NCBI GenBank assembly: GCA_003971905.1
Contig: RSEE01000026.1
Coordinates: 372,001-436,000, forward strand
DNA length: 64,000 nucleotides
From: Moniliella sp. 'wahieum'
Lineage: Eukaryota > Basidiomycota > Moniliellomycetes > Moniliellales > Moniliellaceae
Direction: 5' to 3'
A model generated the notes under the pieces. The model worked only from the letters and a program-made list of their open reading frames with translations. It was not told the DNA's origin and ran no database searches. A program made the translations under genes and the position numbers. This document shows, piece after piece, positions 1 to 9,366 of this stretch (its first letter is position 1; every line of letters starts with the position of its first letter).

Positions 1-54
1 TCTCGCCCAGCTCCTCCCCTCTACCTTTTTTCACTCTCTCTTTCCAGTCTCACC

Positions 55-765
55 ATGCCACGTCAGTTCTTCAAGGTGGTCTACAAGGCCGAGCACGACG
101 CGCAAGAGGAGTTCAATGTGGTGGTCAATGGCCCCGAGTACGAGGCATGGAAGAAGGGGACAAGACCATCCCCTAACCGACGTTGTCGACTCGTTGACAT
201 TTTGTTACCCCCCAGGGCAGCCAAGGCATCATGGGTCGTGCCAGCAGCAGCAGCTCGACAATGCCTTTGGCTCCCACAAGGACGATGTGGTGGTTGCTGA
301 GATCCTGGAGAAAGGGTCTCTTCTGTCTGCTAGTATGTCCGCCTCTGCCTTTTTGGGCTTTCTGCTCCCCCCTTTCCCCCCACGCCTGTCCGCATCAGGC
401 GCAACCTGTCCTTTTGTGTCGGATCATCGCCGAGAAACTGACCTGACTTCTTGCATCCAACAGGCGCCAAAGATGGGTACTCCACTACGAACGACAGCAA
501 GCTCGCGGGTAACAGTGTATCCAAGGCGCTACCCACGGAGGTCGGTAAACCGAGTTGCAGGGATTCTAATGAGCAAGCCCGAGCGCTTCGGGTGCCCGAT
601 ACTATCGCGTTTGCACCGCGCTGCGTTCCTCGTGTGCTTCCCAACAAGCGTATTGAAGCTGAGAGGGAAGCGGGGTACGATCAACGCCGAGACAGCTGCA
701 ACGCTCAAGTGAAGGCGTGGATTAACGTGGATCGTGCCATATACTGTGCAAGTATACTCAGTTGA
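55..765 (+). CDS. Rtc3-like protein with SBDS N-terminal-type domain
   Basis: The protein resembles yeast Rtc3, a small SBDS-domain protein linked to RNA metabolism and stress. It opens MPRQFFKVVYKAEHDAQEEF and, across several frames, reads on through a QGSQGIMGRAS stretch, a QLDNAFG motif and VVVAEILEKG, matching the order in the Rtc3 family (beta strands, then a helix ending in a 'LILRNG'-like turn). Single missing bases at about 155, 170 and 205 in runs of G, C and T break the frame. A probable intron runs from GTATGT at 333 to CAG at 463; after it comes KDGYSTTNDSKLAGNS, a tail of the kind seen in this family. The stop is uncertain, because everything after about 525 may be out of frame. 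The start is the first ATG after a pyrimidine-rich leader. Confidence 0.65.
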
Positions 766-1155
766 TATACACATCGGATACCTGCTACATTCGCAATCCA
801 AGTTCCAAGTGCGAACACCTGCCACGGTGTATTATATGGATAGATGTTAGACCACCGAGACGCGAAGTAATAGGAGCAGGGCGTGGTACGATGGCCACAA
901 TCCTTGATACCCCAAAGCAAGCAGAAGCCTACGACTGGAGGGCGGGGACATCGTTAGTCTATTACCAGGAGAATTGAGGAAGGGACGTTCAGCGCGTTCT
1001 TCTTGGGGCACTTCACAAAACGTGCCTGTTGCTCATCGTCCATCCCTGATTTCTATGTCCCCGAGATCCTACAAGGAGCCTTCTTTGTATCCTTCATCAT
1101 AATTGGCGATGATGGATTCGGACCTATAGGCCATCAAGGATTTGGCAGAGGCCTC
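766..1155. other. intergenic, nothing recognised
   Basis: The space lies between two convergent genes. I see no conserved frame, RNA gene or repeat. It presumably holds both 3' ends. Confidence 0.5.
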
Positions 1156-2335
1156 TCATAATATGGTAAGATCTTCGCTCTTGCGTGAGCTCTTTTTCTT
1201 GCGACGCAGGTACGAAAGCGACAGGAGACAGATGACAAGAACAGTGGGTCTTAGGGCACGTAGCCACTTCCTGCTGGTATTGCCGTTGGAAGGAGGGGGA
1301 GGAGGGTCCATCTCTGATGAAGAAGAGATGGTCCGATACCGCCGCCCTGGACGGAGGACGGTCAAGGTGGTAGGAGAGATGGACCGAGCGCGACTGCCGC
1401 TACTGGCGGTCCGGGAGCGCATCGCTTCTGGTGAGACGGCGGGAGAGAGCTTGTGGACCGGCGTGAGGCAGGAGATGGGGAAAGGGATTCTCTCCGCTTC
1501 CGTTCTTGCATGATGGCAATTTGCAGTTGGTGCGCGGTAGTGCCATACGTACGTTCCCGTTCCTCTCGCGCCATTCCACGTGCCTCGGCAGCTGCAAGCC
1601 TGCAGCACACTCACCTTGCTCACAACCGTATCTTGTTCAGGCTGAAAGCTAAAGTGGGACGGAGACGCGAATAGCCCACCACCTCTCGCGCATAGTCCCA
1701 CCGCCCCATTCGCCGGCCCAACAATTCCACCACATAGAGCTCCACCAGCTGGTCGTGCCAGGTCCGGTGGTACCGCTTGAAAGGTACGCTTCGCACATAT
1801 GTTGTGCTGCACGGTAGCATGCAGCCTCGCCTGTCTCGGAGGTCGAGGGGCAGAGGCGCCGTCACCCAAGTTGAGCGCAGCCAAGACACAGCCACTACCT
1901 GAACGGGCACATGGGCCAGATCGGATCGTGTTGCAGGGGTAGGGACGATGCTATTGGCACGACGATGATGGGGAAGGAACAGGAGAAGGGTGTCGTGCCA
2001 TAGAGTCGTGAGAAGGATGTACTCATGCTGCTGGAGCAGCTGCACAGCAGCGGCATGGGCCACCTCCACCATCTCCCTTCGAGGGCGACGGGGTGGAAGG
2101 TGTGTGGCAGCAACGCGTGTTCGGAAAGTGCGTAAAAGTGAGGCGGAGAAATGCGAGACGCTCAGCAAGGATTGGGTCAAGAGGAGTGCTGTTTCCATTC
2201 ATAGCGAGACGAAAGGCAAGCTCGGAAATGACCAGTGCCTCAGCAGGTTGGTTGGTGACAATGTAGGCGCGGGAGGCACGGGAGGAGGCGGCGAACAGTA
2301 GTCGGCGCTGGATGGGTGTCTAGCGGAAAGCGCAT
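1156..2335 (-). CDS. helical protein with C-terminal membrane tail, possible Pex26/Pex15-like peroxin
   Basis: Joined across frames, this encodes about 390 residues of mostly alpha-helical protein. Helical pieces include AEALVISELAFRLAMNG, MVEVAHAAAVQLLQQHEYI, and a segment WHDQLVELYVVELL followed by GRWDYAREVV. It ends with a hydrophobic stretch (LRPTVLVICLLSLSYL) followed at once by RRKKKSSRK and a short tail. A C-terminal transmembrane segment with a basic flank is how peroxisomal and mitochondrial tail-anchored proteins look. The ELYVV...RWDYAR helix also resembles fungal Pex26, which docks the Pex1-Pex6 ATPase. That identity is my inference and is tentative. The ATG at 2335 opens MRFPLDTHPAPTTVRRLLF and has TATA elements about 160 bp upstream. 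At least three frame changes are needed; alternatively this is another tail-anchored or TPR-like protein. Confidence 0.42.
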
Positions 2336-3150
2336 TCTGAAAGCAGCTGAGGCAATAGCTGTTGGTCGAGGCAAGAGGTCAGGAGCTGTGCGAAGAGAAA
2401 AAGAGAAGAGACGAAAGTGCCACAGAGAAGGAGGGACGAGAAATGTAGGACGGCATGAAAGCATCAGTACTGTTCGGACCACACACTGTACGTAGTACTA
2501 TATATAGGTTCACTTTGAAGCTTCTTGTGTGCTCTCCTGTTGTCGCCTCGGAAAAAGAGAACCGGTGGAGAGTACTATAAATAGGAGCGCCACACAACGC
2601 AATAGAGAAAAGGCGCGCCTTTTAATTGCTTTTGGATTGCCGCGCTGCGCAGAGGACTATATATAGGAGGTAGCGTAAGAGAGAAAAGAATAGTATAAGC
2701 GAGAGGACAAGTATGGAAACGCTGAAAGAAAACTGCGCCCGCCATAACCACTACAGTCTTACGCACCAGTAATAACAACACGCCAAGTGGCGCTTGCACG
2801 GACCACCCTCTGCACTATATACATAGCTTGCAAAACCCTAACCAGCTAGCAGCTCCACACTTGTCCGACTATGGTGTCCTAGGGCCCGCCCCACGCTTAG
2901 TGTTGGTCAAGCACTACCCTGCAGTGGGGCCCTTTATAATGTGTCGTACTTTGGGGTGGATTAACATTGAGAGGCTATGTGCACTTCTTGTTTTTGTGAC
3001 CATAAGCGAGAACTAAGCACATCCGCTCGCTTCTTGATCCTAACATATTGGCTCTTCAATCTGATGTGCACTTTAATAATACGCGACTTCGCCACCACCA
3101 CTTCCCCTCTCTCTTCTCGTCTCGACGCTCTCCTACACATCAACAGCAAA
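2336..3150. promoter_or_regulatory. divergent promoter region with a ladder of TATA-like elements
   Basis: This spacer separates the divergently transcribed Pex26-like and EGD1 genes. TATA-like sites lie at 2499-2506 (TATATATA), 2576-2583 (TATAAATA), 2658-2665 (TATATATA) and 2816-2823 (TATATACA). All four follow a C, three with the fuller context ACTATA(T/A)ATAGG. Steps are 77, 82 and 158 bp, close to multiples of 79. A further CTTTATAAT lies near 2932. Which site serves which gene cannot be told from sequence. Confidence 0.5.
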
Positions 3151-3870
3151 ATGCCTGTCGACAATAAGGATGAGAAGCTGTCAAAGATTGCAGCTGCGGC
3201 GACGCGGACAGGCTCCAAAGGGACACCTCGCCGCAAGAAAGCCAGGAAACCCCACTGTCGATTCCAGTGCCACCAATGCACAGGCTTCTACATGGCCCAG
3301 CATGAGCGACAAGAAGCTCGAAGCTGCTCTCAAAAATTGAAAGGGGGGTGCGTTACTACCAGGTACAGTGACGCCTACATGTTCACCGATGATGGCTTTG
3401 CCCTCCACTTTTCCCAGCCCGAAACATCCTGCCCTGTCAGAGATCCAAACACAACCGTCCTCACGGGCACGTCCACGAAGAAACCGGTGGCACAACTGTT
3501 GCCGAACGTGATCCCGTTTCTCGGCCCGAACGACAAGGAGGCGTTCCGTGTGGTTAACATGTCCTACGAGGAGATGCGTCGTGCTGTGAGTGAGCTACGT
3601 CAGGAGGAACAGAGAAGCACGGAGTCTTTTTCTATTCTCGAAAGCGTAAGTGCTTCTGTTCCAAATAACGCTTCTGTCATTTTCTTCGCTGACATTCTCC
3701 TAACCCCCCCCCTATACATATCGCAGATGACATCACTTTCGGACAACTGCATTTCCTCTGACCAAGAGCAGGGAAGTTATGAAGAGGATTACATGATGGT
3801 ACCTGAGACGGGCATGGCCGAGAACGCGGTGATTACTGATGGAGACAAACCTTGGTGCAGCCCCGCATAA
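3151..3870 (+). CDS. EGD1: nascent polypeptide-associated complex beta subunit (BTF3 homolog)
   Basis: NAC-beta sits at the ribosomal tunnel exit with NAC-alpha and shields nascent chains. The N-terminus EKLSKIAAAATRTGSKGTPR followed by RKK is the family's ribosome-binding signature. The NAC domain follows: ALKKLKGG (in a shifted frame), then DAYMFTDDGFALHFSQPE, then TKKPVAQLLPNVIPFLGP, matching the family's 'VNMF.DDG..IHF..P' and 'LLP.I...LG' motifs. Two compensating 1-nt length errors in A-runs (about 3240 and 3335) hide the link segment. A GTAAGT...CAG intron of 81 nt (3646-3726) is likely near the 3' end; its length is a multiple of three, so retention stays in frame. The C-terminus is acidic, as usual. 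At about 212 residues it is longer than typical homologs (150-180). Confidence 0.88.
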   Translation: MPVDNKDEKLSKIAAAATRTGSKGTPRRKKARKPHCRFQCHQCTGFYMAQHERQEARSCSQKLKGGCVTTRYSDAYMFTDDGFALHFSQPETSCPVRDPNTTVLTGTSTKKPVAQLLPNVIPFLGPNDKEAFRVVNMSYEEMRRAVSELRQEEQRSTESFSILESVSASVPNNASVIFFADILLTPPLYISQMTSLSDNCISSDQEQGSYEEDYMMVPETGMAENAVITDGDKPWCSPA

Positions 3871-4482
3871 TACTTAGTACTTCTAACTATATAGTAGTGT
3901 CTCTCACACCACAACCGACGAGCCACTATATGACGACGTTTTCCCTTCTTTTTACGATGACTCTGTCTTATACTCTTGAACACTGGCTTCGACCGGCGAG
4001 GCTGTAGTCTCAAGTATGGTTTCCCTGAGGCATCACAACAACAACGGACACAGGACTACGTTCTTGTTGGCCTATCCCTTATGACATTTCCTGTTTACTA
4101 ATAGCATTCGACGTAACAGGGAGTTCTCAATCCAATTTAGATATAGTTATTCCTAGCTCCCAGTGGGGATCTTCTGCGTCTTGCTGGTAATCGGTAACCC
4201 TTAACTGTGTGTGGAAAATCGTGTTGCACCCGTGGGACGCGCATTTTCAATCCGTGATGGACACAGCGTAGTGCGTGCGGGCGGGCAGAGATGGGGGGGA
4301 TATAGTCTGGACTTGAGGGCAAAAAGAACCGTTTCCAAAGCTGGTGAAGTGGGTTTCATTCCATCTATATGTGAGGTGCTTCTCATTGATGGGATGGCAT
4401 ATAGCAATGCCCCTCTTCTCGCTATTCTCCATGGAACGGAAACCCACTTCGTTGTGGTCTCCTGCGGTTTGTTTCAAAAAAA
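3871..4482. other. intergenic, with a small inverted-repeat element
   Basis: No gene is seen between EGD1 and the tRNA. The only structure is an inverted repeat with arms at 4346-4364 and 4431-4450, listed separately. Confidence 0.5.
4346..4450. repeat. imperfect inverted repeat, 105 bp hairpin
   Basis: The left arm GAAGTGGGTTTCATTCCAT pairs with the right arm ATGGAACGGAAACCCACTTC, with one mismatch and one bulge. The outer 12 bp are perfect. The loop is about 66 bp, and the element lies 33 bp downstream of the tRNA-Asp 3' end. Confidence 0.5.
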
Positions 4483-4567
4483 CTCTCCGACCGGGAATCG
4501 AACCCGGGTCTCGTCCGAACGCCCAATCAATGACAGGGACGTGTCATAGCCACTAAACTATCGGAGA
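4483..4567 (-). tRNA. tRNA-Asp (GUC) with a 13-nt intron
   Basis: The acceptor stem TCTCCGA pairs perfectly with TCGGAGA, followed by discriminator G. The T arm contains GGTTCGATTCC. The anticodon stem CGTCC/GGACG encloses C-T-G-T-C-A, then a 13-nt insert, then C. This gives the standard Asp loop CTGTCAC once a canonical intron 3' of position 37 is removed. The mature length is 72 nt plus CCA. Confidence 0.9.
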
Positions 4568-4706
4568 AGCTGAGGAAGCATATCGCTAGTACAAAGGTGA
4601 GGACTTCGGTCAAGTTGAAAGCGGAAACGAAGGCCTCCTATGACGACGTTTGAGCCGCTGAGCGAAGAACCTCGACTCTTGCCACCTACCGGTAATCATT
4701 TCGTTC

Positions 4707-6502
4707 ATGGCCATGTCGGCGTCGCGGGCATTGAGTATGGCGATGCGCCCTGCACGGCCCTCCGTTCATATGGGATTCGTATTATCTGGCGGCTATACGC
4801 GCACCGGTTGTGCCCATCGTCTCTCTGCACGCACGCTGGCCACAACCCCGTCCCTGCGCTTGTCCGCGTCACGCCCTGCGCCCGGGACCGATGCCAGGGC
4901 AGAGGAGGCACAGCGCCCTTCCGAAGACTAAGTCCCGGACCAATCCCGATCAAGAGCAACGGGAAGAAACCTGGCTCGGCTCAAACTTCTCGCTCGTCGT
5001 TTGGCGGCCATCAGCATGTGCGTACTGTGCTTCTTGCTCCTGATGCACCTGGCCCGCTAATTCGCTCTTTCCTGTTGACACTATTCAGTATCATTGCTGT
5101 CCCCTCGCTCCTGCAGTACTTTGGTCTGGTGGACTTCTACCGCCTAATCTTTTCATGCTGGCCGCAGACGGTGCGCTTGCCTCTGCGTGCTGCTCTGCGT
5201 GCGGAGCGTCGGGGTGATCGTGAGGCTGCCGACGAGTATTATGCGCAGGCCCAAGTCGCCGCTCTGGCCGCTTCCAAAATCACGTCTGGCAAACATCGCT
5301 TAGCAGATGATACGAGTGACCTACTGCACAAGCTGACCGGGATCGCTATTGCCCGTGCTGCCAACTTGGAAGCAATGGGCAGAATTGGTGATGCGTTTCA
5401 AGTGTACTCCCAGGCCTTTGACCAGGCCGATCGCATCCACAATGACGATGAGACACGTCCCGATGGGCCAGTTCTCGAGGGCAAGGATCGGATGCGCCGT
5501 GGTCATGGCGCAAAAGCTGGGCGATTTAGCCTCATCGGGCCAGATTGCCCTCGTCGCTTCGAAAGAGGGCCAAGCACCGCCTCGTCAGCTCGATGCTGTG
5601 GCAGAAACGTATTATGCGTTCAGCATTGAGGAAATGCTCCGTCTTGTCCTTCCGCCCGAGGTGCGTGCCGCGCGGGCCCAGGGCCAAGTCTCTCACGGAG
5701 CGCAGGAGTCCAATGGACTCCCGGAGGCTGCGTCGCCCTTGGACGACCTTGAGCTGCCCGACTGGGTGTCTACCACCGACTTGGGCGCGTCGCTTGAGGC
5801 GCTGGGTGGGTATTACCTGGCAAGGAGGAAACCAGTCAAAGCTGTACCTTTGTATCAACATGCCCTGTCGCTTTTCATGCCAGCCTTGTCAAGTTCGCGG
5901 AGGCCTGAGAATGGTCTGACTGTGGCCGAGCGGTGTCACGCTGGTATCCTCTTCTTCAATTTGGCCTCGGCTTTAACCGAGGCTGCTGCCCTGCCCGTTC
6001 GACCAGGCCAGGACGAAGCGTCGGCGGAAGACCAGGTGGCTCAGGAACAACTGCGCCATGCGGCTTCGCAAGGGATTGATGCGGCGACCCAAGGATTGCG
6101 TTTGATTCGAACGACCCAGGCTCTTGCTGGCTTCCCCTCCACACCAGTCGACGGAGACAATCCGCCGATTGTCGCTGGAGGGCAAGCCAAGACGGTTGAA
6201 GTAATTCATTCTTCTTCGGCACGTACCCTTCAAGTACAGGATGAGTGCAAACTGGCCGAAGCTTGTTTGCTCTATGCTCTGGGAAAAGCGACGGCCCAGA
6301 CGGATCCTGTGCAGTCCCAAAGCAGGTTCCGTGCCGCCCGTCGGGCTGCTTCCCTCCTGGTTGCCCCTCCCCCCCCCCGTCAAAGGGAGAGAGCGCCTCT
6401 GATCCGGTTCCGCCGAGGGAAGTGGATCCTGATACACGGTTGTCTGCCTCTGAGTTGCTACGAGCTCTACACGATGAGCTGGGTCCTTCCTCTCGTTCAT
6501 GA
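4707..6502 (+). CDS. Mgr3-like mitochondrial TPR protein (i-AAA protease adaptor)
   Basis: Yeast Mgr3 is an inner-membrane TPR protein that helps hand substrates to the i-AAA protease Yme1. The N-terminus (MAMSASRALSMAMRPARPSV...) is basic, Ser/Ala-rich and free of acids, as in a mitochondrial presequence. Next come a membrane segment near the likely intron region (about 5010-5118) and a family-like helix (QTVRLPLRAALRAERRGDRE). TPR-type helices follow: LTGIAIARAANLEAMGRIGD, VYSQAFDQA, SLEALGGYYLARRKPVKAVP, CKLAEACLLYALGKA. The C-terminus reads LSASELLRALHDELGPSSRS. Frame changes are needed near 4930, 5505 and 6370, the last in a run of ten C. It converges on the TFIIIC gene with only 62 bp between stops. 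A different mitochondrial TPR protein is the main alternative. Confidence 0.65.
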
Positions 6503-6564
6503 AAAGCGAAGGAGACAAACACTATAGGTACACCACTTGATCGTTACACGAGTGCATCATTCCG

Positions 6565-8990
6565 TCACTGCTTACTGCACCATCCACATGCCTCCACATA
6601 GCGTGCAGACTGTAGCAGCCCGCAGCGCCTCAGTATCGGCCGTTGACATGCCGGGTTCCAAGGGCAAGCGAGCATGCACAAGACAGGTCCCACACCGCCG
6701 GCATGCGCCCCAGTCAGCAACTCAAACGTCACGCTGCACCGGCGCCCCCGATGCCCCTTCTCACACACTCCCATCGTCAACGCTGCCAACGCCAACGAGG
6801 CGGAATCGTCCTTCCCCTGTGCCTGTTCGTACCGTCGCTGGAGCAAATCGGACAGTATGCTCACAAGCTGGCAGGGCGTCGAGGGTGCATCCATATCGGA
6901 CGATTGGGTACCGGTGGCAATGGTTTGCGCAACTCGCAGCTTCTCCCAACCCTGCATCGGGGGCGGGGGTACTCGCAAGCCGGCGAGCTACCTGGCTTGC
7001 GAAAGCCAAAACGTAAAGCGTAGCCGGAGCACGCTGAGGATCAGGTTGACGAGCCTGGGGGGGAAAAGAGGAGGTCAGCGAGGATGAACGATGAGTAATC
7101 AAAGAAGAGGGGGCAGGGGGTGGTGGGTTGTTCTTACGTTGATCCAGGAGCTAAGCCACAAGGACGAATGGACATTCACGGCACTTTCCGAGGAAAGCTT
7201 GTCGAGGATCCTCCCGCTAGCTCCAGAACGGACAGATGGAGAAGTCACCGTGAATGCATCGACAAAGAAGGAGGTATACAAGTGGGTCAAGGAAGTAAAG
7301 GGCGCAGAATCGGGCTGGAAGTGAACGCAGGCCATGGCTTGGTCGAATAACTGCGCTCGTCAAGTTGAGGGGCAAGAATGGCAAATCCCACTTGAACCCG
7401 CGCATGGATTCCACGGAACTGGATTGGTGCCATCATGTCGTCCGATCGGGCAACGAGAGCAAATGCCGATTGGTTCGCCTTTCGATTTGGAGTGGCATTA
7501 CCAGGCACCAAAGCGGGCATAGCGGAGGTCGAAGAAACCGAAGACACGCCGTAACATCTTGAAGCTTGGCCAACGCCAGTCGCTGCGGATCGGTCGCATT
7601 GCCCCTTCGGGGTTCGACAATGAGTACACCCTGGGACGCTAGGTCGTGTTCTCCGGCCGCCTTCTCAAGGGCTGGAACGAAGTACAACCGCACCGTTGGC
7701 CAAAACCAGCGACCAGCCTCCCTCAGGGTACGCTTGGAGCACGGCTGGGGGTGACCAGGGTGCCAAGGGCCGTGCTTTGACTTGAGCCACTAACGCATCC
7801 TCTTCCGCTTGGTCTCCGATTTCCGTCTCTGTTGCAGAGGGTTGCGGCAGGCTCAACACGTGCCACACCAAGGCGCTAACGTTGGGCGCATGATCTGGAA
7901 CGTGTCCAATGCGAGCGATCCCGACTTTTCCCGTGCACATGATAGCCAAAGTGCCATCTCGACCAAACGAAAGTGCAAGGACCAGCTCACTGTCAAAGTA
8001 GTGATAGGAGACAGCGTGCCATCGACGGAAAGTGACAGAGAGAGAGATTGTTTTCTGTGCACATGGCCACCGTCGCCACCTCTCCCCCAGCCGAATGAAC
8101 GGCGATGTGCAAAATTGGCTCGAAAGCAACGCGATGGTGTGATTGTGGAACAAGCTTGGTTGCCGTATAGTCCCACAACCAGGTGGAGATCCGGCCCGAG
8201 CGAGCACCCGTCAAGAGAGGTCGACGCCAATCCAGATTTTTGTCCCCGCCGCCGGCAGAAGAGAGGGGGGTAGCGAGCCAGTCGAAACACGTCACTTGCG
8301 AGTCTAGTTCGGCCAGAATTTCATCCCCATCCGAGGGTACCTCTACCAATTGGTGGCACGTCCATCCGGATGTCTGTGCATCTTTCTCGGGCGCAAAGAC
8401 AGAGAGGGCGAACTCGTTGCTCAAGGCCACAACCAAGGCTGCACCGGAGGGCAAGTATGTCAAATCGGGGGCCCAGCGAGCGTCGCGCCATGTCCGGGTC
8501 CAGAAGGTGTGACTGGGCACCAGCATCTCTGACAACCGCCAATATTCCGGTCAGTGGGGACAAAAAAGGCAAGGAGGAAAGAAGGGCGTACGGTCCAAGT
8601 AAAATGGCCGGTCTTTCCAGTCGTCCAAGTTGGGTGCCTCGCGTGGGATCTGGTGTGGAAGACAGGCTCAGCGGCCGGGTTGAAGAGAGGATGGAAGGGC
8701 GCAGTAGGCGTGAAGATGTGGATGGAATTCTGCGCAACAAGGAGATGCGACCGTCGCACGGGGACGCGTGTGCGGCACCATAGGGAATGAGGGCGCGTTC
8801 AGGGTAAGGAGCGGGGGCCCAAGGCAGGACTCACGTCGAGCGGCGTCCAGGCGGGGGCAGTGGGGGGGGGCGAATGGAGGGTGTTGGACGGCGCATTGCT
8901 GTCACCATCAGCTGCGACAGAAGCAACGGGCATGGCCGCAAGCAGAACAAGGGCCGAGCGGAAGACGAGGGGATGATCGATGAAGCGCAA
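6565..8990 (-). CDS. TFIIIC 90-kDa-type subunit (Sfc9/GTF3C4-like)
   Basis: TFIIIC binds the A and B boxes of tRNA genes and recruits TFIIIB for Pol III. The diagnostic part is the C-terminal zinc finger. CEKGHRGRRCSVTFELL closely follows the zf-TFIIIC pattern 'C..GH.W.RC..T..PL', and further Cys pairs lie downstream. The N-terminal half looks like a WD40 propeller: NSIHIFTPTAPFHPLF, YLPSGAALVVALSNEFALSV, RRPLLTGARSGRISTWLWDY and LVLALSFGRDGTLAIM are typical blade strands. A GTGAGT...CAG intron (8730-8834) is likely near the 5' end. The exact start is unclear; an in-frame ATG at 8990 precedes a plausible N-terminus. At least five frame changes occur. The family call rests mainly on the finger, with moderate to good certainty. 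Confidence 0.65.
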
Positions 8991-9047
8991 CCGCAGGAGC
9001 AGGCCTTAGAGAGCAGTTGAAGTCGCCAAGTCAACCGTCAACCAACT

Positions 9048-9099
9048 GAACGTTCAAGTTGATGTTGGAATTGAAGGTTGCAATTCAACTTGAACGTTC
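9048..9099. repeat. 15-bp perfect inverted repeat around AACGTT
   Basis: GAACGTTCAAGTTGA (9048-9062) is repeated in inverted orientation as TCAACTTGAACGTTC (9085-9099), with a 22-nt spacer. It sits between the start of the TFIIIC gene and the end of the acyl-CoA dehydrogenase gene. The core GAACGTTC is itself palindromic. Confidence 0.75.
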
Positions 9100-9366
9100 A
9101 ACCTTAGCTTCACCGAAGCGGTGCGCTAGGATGCTAGCCATACCAGATGGAAGTAGGAGGCTGTAGGCCGCGCTTAAACGTCAAATGCCTTCGTCCTATT
9201 CATCGACCGACCATCTTCAACCGCCCCCTTTCCAACACAATGCATTCTCCCAGCATTGGCACGAATGATTAATGATGCCCGGTCCTGCTACGATGGAGAC
9301 AGGGAACTATACGTATGAGAAACCGAGATACGGCCTGTTCTGCTGGCATATGAAAGCACATCACAT

